A stretch of DNA of 64,000 nt from Dermatobacter hominis (lineage in GTDB: Bacteria; Actinomycetota; Acidimicrobiia; Acidimicrobiales; Microtrichaceae), in assembly GCF_020715685.1 (NCBI RefSeq), contig NZ_CP085840.1, positions 4,154,001 to 4,218,000 on the forward strand, read 5' to 3'. Position 1 is the first letter of the stretch, and the number at the start of each line of letters is the position of its first letter. A model generated the notes under the pieces. It was not told the origin of the DNA and did no database searches. It was given only the letters and a program-made list of their open reading frames with translations. A program made the translations under genes and the position numbers. Below, piece after piece: positions 57,565 to 64,000 of this stretch.

Positions 57565-59070
57565 TCACGGGCTCGGCGGCACCGCCGGCGCGCCGGCGAG
57601 CGGGAGCTCGATCGTCACCTCGGTGCCCCGACCCGGCTCGGCGTCGAGCGACACGGAGCCGCCGTGGGCCTCCGCCACCGCCTGCACGATCGCCAGCCCG
57701 AGCCCGCTGCCGCCGCTGGCGCGCGTGCGGGACGGATCGGCGCGGTGGAACCGCTCGAAGGCCCGGGCCGCGTCCTCGGCCGACATGCCCGGCCCGTCGT
57801 CGGCCACGACGACCCGGACGGCGCCGGCGCCGGGCAGCAGTCGGAGCTGCACGGTCGTGCCTGCCGGTGTGTGGACGCCCGCGTTGCCGAGGAGGTTGGC
57901 GACGACCTGGTGGAGGAGGTCGGGGTCGCCCACCACCGTCACCGGCCCGTCGCCCGGCGGCAGCTCGAGCACCAGCTCGTGGTCGCGGTGGACCGTCGAG
58001 AAGTCGGCCGCCGCGTCGCGCAGCACGGGCACCAGGTCGACCGGCTCGACGCGTGGCCGGCGGCCCTGGTCGAGGCGGGCGAGCTGCAGCAGGTCGCCGA
58101 CGAGGTTGCCCATGCGGACCGACTCGGCCTCGATGCGTCGCATGGCGGCGTCGAGCTGCTCCGGGTCCTCCAGCCCGCCGGCCCGCTGCAGCTCCGCGTA
58201 GCCCCGGATCGTGGTGACGGGGGTGCGGAGCTCGTGGCTGGCGTCGCCGACGAAGCGTCGCAACCGCTCCTGCGACGCAGCTCGCTCGTCGAAGGCGGCC
58301 TGGATGTTGCCGAGCATCACGTTGAGCGCGTCGCCGAGCTCGGCCGCCTCGGTGCCGGCCGGTGCCGGCGGGATCCGGTGCGAGAGGTCACCGGCGGCGA
58401 TGTCGGCCGCGGCACCGGTCATCTCCTTGATCGGCCGGACGCCCAGTCGGAGCACCCACCACGAGATCAGCGCCAGCACGGCGAGCAGCACCGCGCCGGT
58501 GACGACCACGACGATGACGAGCCGCTGGGTCGTGCCGTCGACGTCGGTCAGCAGCAGCCCGGTCAGCACCAGCGCGCCGGTGCGGGCGTCCTCGTGGGCG
58601 ACGACCCGGTAGCGCTCGTCACCGCCGGTCGAGTCGACGGTGAACGGCTCGCCGGTGGCGGCGGCGACGCGGATCCGGGCGATGTCGACGTCGGGACGGC
58701 CCGTGTCGTCGAGCGAGTTGGGCACGCGCAGCGACCGGACGGTCGCCCCGTCGACGAAGCCGACGTACAGCGTGTTGAACGACTCCTCGTCGTCGGTCGC
58801 CTCGGAAGGCTGCTCGGTCGGCTGCTCCGACGGCGGGACGAGGATGTCCGCGCCGGCCGGGGGCTGCTGGTCCCCCGTCCCGGGCCGGGGCGCGAACGAC
58901 GGCCCCGAGGCGCGCTCCAGCTGGGCGTCGACCTGGTCGAGCAGGTGGGTCGACGTGGTGCGGACCACGACGACGCCCGCGACCAGCAGGACGAGCGCCA
59001 CCAGCCCCATGGCCGACAGCACGCGGGCGCGCAGCGAGAGGCCGCCGCGGCCCCGACCCGGCCTCGCCAT
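57565..59070 (-). CDS. Sensor histidine kinase (OmpR-type partner)
   Basis: A 501-residue kinase. Helices at 19-37 and 184-206 flank an extracytoplasmic sensor with a Pro/Glu-rich segment (75-95). A HAMP domain follows (207-260), then the dimerisation box DASHELRTP with H279, and the ATPase domain with N box LLGNAGVHTP, DDGPGMS and GSGLGLAIVQ. ATG at 59070 lies two bases after the regulator stop; the order regulator then kinase is an operon. Signal sensed unknown. Confidence 0.93.
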   Translation of the reverse strand: MARPGRGRGGLSLRARVLSAMGLVALVLLVAGVVVVRTTSTHLLDQVDAQLERASGPSFAPRPGTGDQQPPAGADILVPPSEQPTEQPSEATDDEESFNTLYVGFVDGATVRSLRVPNSLDDTGRPDVDIARIRVAAATGEPFTVDSTGGDERYRVVAHEDARTGALVLTGLLLTDVDGTTQRLVIVVVVTGAVLLAVLALISWWVLRLGVRPIKEMTGAAADIAAGDLSHRIPPAPAGTEAAELGDALNVMLGNIQAAFDERAASQERLRRFVGDASHELRTPVTTIRGYAELQRAGGLEDPEQLDAAMRRIEAESVRMGNLVGDLLQLARLDQGRRPRVEPVDLVPVLRDAAADFSTVHRDHELVLELPPGDGPVTVVGDPDLLHQVVANLLGNAGVHTPAGTTVQLRLLPGAGAVRVVVADDGPGMSAEDAARAFERFHRADPSRTRASGGSGLGLAIVQAVAEAHGGSVSLDAEPGRGTEVTIELPLAGAPAVPPSP

Positions 59071-59072
59071 GG

Positions 59073-59786
59073 TCAGGCCGGCACCCGCAGCGTGTAGCCC
59101 ACGCCGCGGATCGTGTGGATCATCTTCGGGTCGATCGTGTCGACCTTGCGCCGCAGGTAGCCGATGTAGGTCTCGACGATCCCGCCGTCGCCGCCGAAGT
59201 CGAACTCCCACACGTGGTCGAGGATCTGCGCCTTCGACATGACGCGCCCGGCGTTCTGCATGAGGAACCGCAGCAGGTTGAACTCGGTGGGGGAGAGCTG
59301 CACCTCGTCGCCGCCCCGCGTCACCCGGTGGGCGTCGTCGTCGAGCACGAGGTCGCCGCAGCGCAGGACGCTGGTGTCGGGTCCCACCGCGCCGGTCCGG
59401 CGCAGCACGGCACCGATGCGGGCGACCAGCTCCTCGAGGCTGAACGGCTTCACCAGGTAGTCGTCGCCGCCGAGCGTGAGCCCGCGGACCTTGTCCTCGG
59501 TCCCGTCCTTGGCGGTGAGGAACACGACCGGCGTCCGGACGCCGTCGTTGCGGAGCCGTCGGCACACCTCGAAGCCGTCGAGGTCGGGGAGCATCACGTC
59601 GAGCACGATGAGGTCGGGCCGGAGGCCGACGGCGACGTCGATCGCCTCGCGGCCGTTGGCGGCAGGGTGGACGTCGAAGCCCGAGTGGCGCAGCGCCGCC
59701 TCCAGCATCGAGCGGAGGTTGTCCTCGTCGTCCACGAGCAGGAGCGTCGGGGGTCGGCCGGTGACCGGCGAGGTCGTCGTGCTCAT
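59073..59786 (-). CDS. OmpR/PhoB-family response regulator
   Basis: A 237-residue regulator. Receiver domain 14-128 with D19-D20, phospho-acceptor D63 in VLDVMLPDLDG and the K of LVKPFS. The C-terminal winged helix (about 140-237) has LSPTEFNLLRFLMQNAGRVM and ETYIGYLRRKVD, matching MprA/PhoP-like regulators of actinobacteria. Its gene overlaps the control region divergent to the tiny gene at 59898. Confidence 0.94.
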   Translation of the reverse strand: MSTTTSPVTGRPPTLLLVDDEDNLRSMLEAALRHSGFDVHPAANGREAIDVAVGLRPDLIVLDVMLPDLDGFEVCRRLRNDGVRTPVVFLTAKDGTEDKVRGLTLGGDDYLVKPFSLEELVARIGAVLRRTGAVGPDTSVLRCGDLVLDDDAHRVTRGGDEVQLSPTEFNLLRFLMQNAGRVMSKAQILDHVWEFDFGGDGGIVETYIGYLRRKVDTIDPKMIHTIRGVGYTLRVPA

Positions 59787-59884
59787 GGGCGCCAGTGTCG
59801 CCGAGTTCCCTGAGAGCCGGCCGAGAGGAGGGTGAGGGTTCTGCGAGAGCTCCCAGCCGCTGCGGGGCCACCACCGGGGCGTCC

Positions 59885-59890
59885 TATCCT
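59885..59890 (+). promoter_or_regulatory. -10 box of a leaderless promoter for the 29-residue gene
   Basis: TATCCT lies 7 bases before the GTG at 59898. Confidence 0.45.
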
Positions 59891-59897
59891 TCCGGCC

Positions 59898-59987
59898 GTG
59901 AGCACCCGGATGCTGATCATCCTCGCCCTGCTGTGCGGTCTCGCGGTGCTCGTCGCGTTCGCGGTGCAGGCCGCGCAGATCATCTGA
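59898..59987 (+). CDS. Tiny single-helix membrane protein, 29 residues
   Basis: Encodes MSTRMLIILALLCGLAVLVA followed by a short hydrophobic tail ending AQII. It is one membrane helix with no tail, and the close -10 box supports expression. It lies between a two-component system and lpd. Small membrane proteins of this size often modulate a neighbouring sensor or transporter, but no target is evident. Confidence 0.4.
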   Translation: MSTRMLIILALLCGLAVLVAFAVQAAQII

Positions 59988-60041
59988 GCGCCGGGCGCGC
60001 GGGCCCGGTCGGTCGCGTTCGGGGCGGCTGGGCGGCGTCGG

Positions 60042-60047
60042 TAGTCT
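60042..60047 (+). promoter_or_regulatory. -10 box of a leaderless promoter for lpd
   Basis: TAGTCT lies 7 bases before the GTG at 60055. Confidence 0.5.
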
Positions 60048-60054
60048 CGGCCTC

Positions 60055-61464
60055 GTGGAGCAGACGCACTTCGACCTCGTGATCATCGGCGGCGGACCGG
60101 CGGGCTACGGCGCCGCCCTCTACGGCGCCTCGGCGGGCCTGGACATCGCCCTCGTGGAGAAGGACAAGGTGGGCGGGACCTGCCTGCACCGCGGCTGCAT
60201 CCCCGCGAAGGAGCTCCTCGAGACCGCGGCGATCGTGCGCACCGTCGCCCACGCCGGCGACTTCGGCGTGAAGGTGCAGCCGCTGGGCCTCGAGTGGTCG
60301 ACGACGCTCGAGCGCAAGCAGTCGGTGATCGACAAGCTGGCCGGCGGCGTCACCGGGCTCCTCAAGAACCGCAAGGTCACGATCCTCGACGGCACCGCCA
60401 CGCTCGGGCCCGACCGCACGGTCTCCGTGGTCGGCGGACCCGACGGGTCGGAGTCCGCCACCCTGACCGCCGACGCCGTCGTCCTCGCCCCGGGCTCGGT
60501 GCCCCGCGTCATCCCCGGCTTCGAGCCGGGCGGCCCGGTCGTCACCTCCGACGAGTTCTTCCACATCCCCGGCGTCCCCGAGCGGGCGGTCGTCATCGGC
60601 GGCGGCGCCATCGGCTGCGAGTTCGCGTCGACGCTGGCGGACCTCGGCGCCTCGGTCACGATCCTCGAGGCGCTGCCGAAGATCCTCCCCGGCTGCGACG
60701 ACGACGTGACCCGCGTCGTGCTGCAGACGTTCAAGAAGAAGGGCATCGACGTGCGGACGGGCGTCGCGGTGACCGGCCACTCGCCCGGCGCGGGCGGCGG
60801 CACCAGCGTGAGCTTCGGCGAGGGCGAGACCCTCGAGACCGACCTCGTCGTCGTCTCGGTCGGCCGGGCCCCGTACACCGAGGGGCTGCTGGCCGAGGGC
60901 ACCGGCGTGAAGATCACCGACCGCGGCTTCATCGACGTCGACCAGCTGTACCGCACCGGCGAGCCGTCGGTGTGGGCGATCGGCGACGTCATCGCCACTC
61001 CGCAGCTCGCCCACGTCGGCTTCGCCGAGGCGATCTGCGTGGTCACCGACATCCTCGGCGAGACGCCGGTGCCGGTCGACAACTCCCGCGTGCCGTGGGC
61101 GATCTACTGCCAGCCCGAGGTGGCGTTCGCCGGTCTCTCCGAGACGGCGGCGAAGGAGGCCGGCTACGACGTCGTGACGTCGAAGCACCGCTTCGGCGGC
61201 AACTCCCGTGCGGTCATCCTCGGCCAGCCCGACGGCCTGGTGAAGGTCATCGCCGAGAAGCGGCCCGACGGCTCCGCCGGGCAGATCCTCGGCGTGCACA
61301 TGGTCGGCCCGTGGGTCACCGAGCAGCTCTCCGGCGGCTACCTGGCGGTGAACTGGGAGGCGACCGTCGACGAGGTGGCGGCCTTCATCCAGCCCCACCC
61401 GTCGCTCACCGAGCTGTTCGGCGAATCGGTCCTGGCGCTCACGGGAAGGTCCCTCCACGGCTGA
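60055..61464 (+). CDS. lpd: Dihydrolipoyl dehydrogenase (E3)
   Basis: A 469-residue flavoprotein disulfide reductase that reoxidises dihydrolipoamide of 2-oxoacid dehydrogenases. IIGGGPAGYGA binds FAD, GGTCLHRGCIPAKEL holds the redox pair C43/C48, VVIGGGAIGCEFAS binds NAD, WAIGDVIATPQLAHVGFAEA the second FAD site, and HPSLTELFGE carries the C-terminal His-Glu dyad. It is followed by the E2 gene and lipB, a functional set. GTG start is leaderless-like. Confidence 0.95.
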   Translation: MEQTHFDLVIIGGGPAGYGAALYGASAGLDIALVEKDKVGGTCLHRGCIPAKELLETAAIVRTVAHAGDFGVKVQPLGLEWSTTLERKQSVIDKLAGGVTGLLKNRKVTILDGTATLGPDRTVSVVGGPDGSESATLTADAVVLAPGSVPRVIPGFEPGGPVVTSDEFFHIPGVPERAVVIGGGAIGCEFASTLADLGASVTILEALPKILPGCDDDVTRVVLQTFKKKGIDVRTGVAVTGHSPGAGGGTSVSFGEGETLETDLVVVSVGRAPYTEGLLAEGTGVKITDRGFIDVDQLYRTGEPSVWAIGDVIATPQLAHVGFAEAICVVTDILGETPVPVDNSRVPWAIYCQPEVAFAGLSETAAKEAGYDVVTSKHRFGGNSRAVILGQPDGLVKVIAEKRPDGSAGQILGVHMVGPWVTEQLSGGYLAVNWEATVDEVAAFIQPHPSLTELFGESVLALTGRSLHG

Positions 61465-61506
61465 TCCGCCGATCCGTGCCACGGAACGGGAACGAACGGC
61501 CCTAGA

Positions 61507-61529
61507 GACAAGTTGAAGACAAGTAGGCT
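61507..61529 (+). promoter_or_regulatory. E2 promoter with 11-bp-spaced direct repeats
   Basis: GACAAGT occurs at 61507-61513 and 61518-61524, one helical turn apart, and the second copy runs into TAGGCT (61524-61529), a -10 box. Activator binding at the repeats is plausible. The leader to the ATG at 61629 is about 95 bases. Confidence 0.4.
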
Positions 61530-61628
61530 CGGGTGCGGTTCGGTGCACCGGGCCCGCCCGGCCTCGTGTCCGGGTCGATCGCAGACGTTCGACGTGCCGG
61601 CAGAGGCGCCGGCCTGAAGGGAACGGCC

Positions 61629-63113
61629 ATGGCCGACATCGTGATGCCGCAGCTCGGCGAGAGCGTCACCGAGGGGACCATCACCCGCTGGTTCAAGGCG
61701 GTCGGGGACCCCGTGACCGAGGACGAGCCGTTGTTCGAGGTGTCGACCGACAAGGTCGACACCGAGGTGCCGGCCCCCGCCTCGGGCGTCCTGTCCGAGA
61801 TCCGCGTCCCCGAGGGCGACACCGTCGACGTCGGCACCGTGCTCGCCGTCCTGGGCGACGGCGCGGCCGCGCCGGCCGCCGCCGCCGAGGCCCCCGCTCC
61901 CGAGGCGGCCCCCGCTCCCGCTCCCGAGGCGGCGCCGGCTCCCGCTCCGGCGGCGGCCCCCGCTCCCGAGCCCCCGGCGGCTCCCGCCCCTGCGCCCGCT
62001 CCGGCCCCGGCTCCTGCCCCCGCGGCGACGGCCCCGGCCGACCAGGCGCCCGCAGCCCCCGCACCTGCGGCGCCCGCGGCCCCGGCTCCCGCTCCTGCGG
62101 CCCCGGCTCCCGCCGGGTCCGACGGCTCCGGCGCGCTGCTGTCACCGCTCGTCCGCCGGCTGATCGACGAGCACGGTCTCGACGTCGGCTCGATCAAGGG
62201 CACCGGCGTCGGCGGCCGCATCACCCGCGAGGACGTGCTCGACGTCATCGACGCCAAGGCCGGCGCACCCGCCCCGGCCGCCCCTGCTGCGCCCGCCGCC
62301 CCGGCTGCGCCTGCGGCCCCGGCCGCGCCTGCGCCCGCGACAGCGGCACCCCGGTCCACGCCCGCGCCGCCGGCCGCCTCCCCGATGCGCCCCGGCAGCG
62401 GCGACACCGTCGAGCCGCTCAACAAGATCCGCAAGGTCACGGGCGACCACATGGTCATGTCCAAGGCGACCTCGCCCCACGCCATCACGATGGTCGAGGT
62501 CGACTACGAGGCCGTCGAGCGCGTCCGCCGGGTCGAGCGGTCCCGGTTCAAGGACGAGGAGGGCTTCTCGCTCACGTACCTGCCGTTCGTGTCCCGCGCC
62601 GTCGTCGACGCGCTCCGCGAGTTCCCGCACATGAACGCGTCGGTCGCCGACGGCTCGCTGGTGCTCCACAACGAGGTGCACCTCGCCATCGCCGTCGACC
62701 TCGACTACGAGGGCCTGCTCGCCCCGGTGATCGCGGACGCCCACGAGAAGCGGCTGCGGGCCATCGCCCACGAGATCAGCGACCTGGCCGCCCGGGCCCG
62801 CTCCAAGCAGCTCGGCCCCGACGAGCTCACCGGCGGCACGTTCACGATCTCGAACTCGGGCAGCTACGGCACGGCGATGGTGATCCCCATCATCAACCAG
62901 CCCCAGGTGGCGATCCTGTCGACCGACGGGGTGTCCCGGAAGCCCGTGGTCGTGGTCGACGAGTTCGGCGACGAGACGATCGGCATCCACTCGGTCGGCA
63001 ACCTGACCCTGAGCTGGGACCACCGGGCGTTCGACGGCGCGTACGCCGCAGCGTTCATGGCCCGGCTCAAGGAGATCATCGAGACCCGCGACTGGGCCGC
63101 GGAGCTCGGGTGA
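61629..63113 (+). CDS. sucB: 2-oxoacid dehydrogenase E2, dihydrolipoamide acyltransferase
   Basis: A 494-residue E2. The single lipoyl domain (1-75) has the lipoylated K42 in STDKVDTEV. A long Ala/Pro linker (about 80-160) follows, then the peripheral subunit-binding domain (LSPLVRRLIDEHGLDVGSIK), a second Ala/Pro linker (about 215-245) and the catalytic domain with DHRAFDG near the end. It moves acyl groups from lipoyl to CoA. In many actinobacteria one E2 serves both pyruvate and 2-oxoglutarate complexes, so sucB is used with that reserve. Confidence 0.93.
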   Translation: MADIVMPQLGESVTEGTITRWFKAVGDPVTEDEPLFEVSTDKVDTEVPAPASGVLSEIRVPEGDTVDVGTVLAVLGDGAAAPAAAAEAPAPEAAPAPAPEAAPAPAPAAAPAPEPPAAPAPAPAPAPAPAPAATAPADQAPAAPAPAAPAAPAPAPAAPAPAGSDGSGALLSPLVRRLIDEHGLDVGSIKGTGVGGRITREDVLDVIDAKAGAPAPAAPAAPAAPAAPAAPAAPAPATAAPRSTPAPPAASPMRPGSGDTVEPLNKIRKVTGDHMVMSKATSPHAITMVEVDYEAVERVRRVERSRFKDEEGFSLTYLPFVSRAVVDALREFPHMNASVADGSLVLHNEVHLAIAVDLDYEGLLAPVIADAHEKRLRAIAHEISDLAARARSKQLGPDELTGGTFTISNSGSYGTAMVIPIINQPQVAILSTDGVSRKPVVVVDEFGDETIGIHSVGNLTLSWDHRAFDGAYAAAFMARLKEIIETRDWAAELG

Positions 63114-63154
63114 CGCCGTGTCCCCGATGACGCCGCACCACCGATGAGGCAGCC

Positions 63155-64000
63155 GTGAACCCCTTGCGGGTCCGCTGGCTGGGCACGGTCCCGTACCACG
63201 AGGCCTGGTCGCTGCAGCGGGCGCTGCACGACCGGCCCGGCGACCCCGGCGCGCCGACCGACGACCACCTGCTGCTGCTCGAGCACCCGCACACCTACAC
63301 GCTCGGCCGCAACGCCGAGGCCGACCACGTGCTGGTCGAGCCGTCGTCGGTGGGCGCCGAGCTCGTCGCCGTCGACCGCGGCGGCGACGTCACCTACCAC
63401 GGTCCCGGCCAGCTCGTCGCCTACCCGATCGTCACGCTCGACCCCTCGCCGCGCACCAAGGACTACGTGCACCTCCTCGAGGACGTGCTGATCGACGCGC
63501 TCCGGTCCGTCGGCCTCGGCGGCGCCGGCCGCCACGACGGCTACCCGGGGGTGTGGGTCGCCCCGAACACGGCGTCGGCCCGCAAGGTGGCGCAGATCGG
63601 CGTGCGCGTCGAGCGGGGTCGCACCCTCCACGGCGTGGCGCTCAACGTCGCGCCCGACATGACGTACTTCGGCCACATCGTGCCCTGCGGCATCACCGAC
63701 TACGGGGTGACGTCGCTCGCCGAGGAGGGCGTCGACGCGTCGATGCGCCAGGTCGTCGACGCGCTCGCCGAGGCCTTCGTCGCCCGGTGGGGCGCACGGG
63801 CCGCGGCGCTCGGTGCCGGCCCGCTCGAGGTCGACCGGGCCGACGTCGTGTGGCGGCGGCCCACCGTGGCCGGCCAGGCGCTCGACGACGCCGACCTCGC
63901 GCCGTTCAGCCGGGGCCTGGGCCCGGGGGAGCGGACCACGGGCGCGAACGCCACCGTCGGCGAGGCCCGGCCCGCAGCGGCCGGCGCCGCAGCGGCGGCC
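63155..64000 (+). CDS. lipB: Octanoyltransferase LipB (partial, runs off the right edge)
   Basis: From GTG 63155 (GAGG upstream) 282 codons remain open to the edge. NPLRVRWLGTVPYHEAWSLQ, HPHTYTLGRNAEADHV, VDRGGDVTYHGPGQLVAYPI and KVAQIGVRVERGRTLHGVALN (the lysine is the thioester-forming site's partner; the acyl-Cys is in IVPCGITDYGV) are LipB. It moves octanoyl from ACP to lipoyl domains such as that of the adjacent E2. After about residue 245 an Ala/Gly-rich extension continues past normal length. Confidence 0.93.
   Translation, partial: MNPLRVRWLGTVPYHEAWSLQRALHDRPGDPGAPTDDHLLLLEHPHTYTLGRNAEADHVLVEPSSVGAELVAVDRGGDVTYHGPGQLVAYPIVTLDPSPRTKDYVHLLEDVLIDALRSVGLGGAGRHDGYPGVWVAPNTASARKVAQIGVRVERGRTLHGVALNVAPDMTYFGHIVPCGITDYGVTSLAEEGVDASMRQVVDALAEAFVARWGARAAALGAGPLEVDRADVVWRRPTVAGQALDDADLAPFSRGLGPGERTTGANATVGEARPAAAGAAAAA

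Noticed and set aside
61860-62350. Ala/Pro-coding repeats in the E2 gene as a mobile or unstable repeat
   Set aside because: They are the normal flexible linkers between lipoyl, binding and catalytic domains of E2 proteins.

Overview
The window is chromosomal DNA of a very G+C-rich actinobacterium. A WhiB protein, a DprE2-like reductase, a homodimeric AceE, frequent GTG starts and many starts placed only 6-8 bases after a TANNNT -10 box (leaderless transcripts) all fit Actinomycetota; the overall gene mix suggests the class Acidimicrobiia, but that assignment is an inference. No rRNA, tRNA or CRISPR array was found.

Region by region. 1-5527: purine and cyclic-amide catabolism (three-subunit xanthine dehydrogenase, adenosine or adenine deaminase, a small HTH regulator, a hydantoinase or dihydropyrimidinase) with a divergent thiamine-binding-type protein. 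5560-8313: an iron-sulfur assembly operon sufC-sufS-sufU with no sufB or sufD beside it and a perfect 12+12 bp palindrome over its promoter. 8357-11383: a small hypothetical gene, a DUF4184-like membrane protein, a metallo-beta-lactamase-fold hydrolase and a Phd/VapC toxin-antitoxin pair, with most gaps filled by short tandem repeats. 11589-32571: a surface-polysaccharide locus (Wzz-like, two glycosyltransferases, CDP-alcohol phosphotransferase, Wzx flippase, Wzy/ligase, beta-helix lipoprotein, TagD-like cytidylyltransferase) enclosing two giant paralogous secreted proteins built of propeller-like, LamG and PKD domains. 32756-46959: housekeeping and catabolic genes (acyl-CoA dehydrogenase, HhH glycosylase, aceE, an RNase HI-SLOG fusion, a J-domain protein, HyuA/HyuB, an alpha-L-fucosidase-like enzyme, a 3-hydroxyacyl-CoA-type SDR). 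46943-53977: a genomic island of about 7.0 kb. 54117-64000: HAD phosphatase, SRPBCC protein, two SDRs, a two-component system, and lpd-E2-lipB for 2-oxoacid dehydrogenases.

The island is the clearest foreign segment. It lies at the 3' end of an SDR gene between two perfect 19-bp direct repeats, carries a second, near-perfect 18-bp direct repeat just inside each end, is visibly less G+C-rich, and holds two excisionase/AlpA-like HTH genes, an XRE-ImmA protein overlapping an unknown partner, a short protein paired with a retropepsin-like aspartic protease, a WhiB with an extra cysteine cluster, and two membrane-anchored coiled-coil-like proteins. It has no recognisable integrase or structural phage genes.

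The most unusual feature overall is a recurrent repeat type: at five different genes (sufU, the beta-lactamase-fold gene, the phd-like antitoxin, the first giant secreted protein and a small membrane protein) the last bases of the gene, normally including its stop codon, are tandemly or locally repeated downstream, 2 to 4 times, with a different sequence at each locus. Two more tandem arrays (8771-8903 and 10511-10642) fill other gaps. No known repeat family that I can name explains this.
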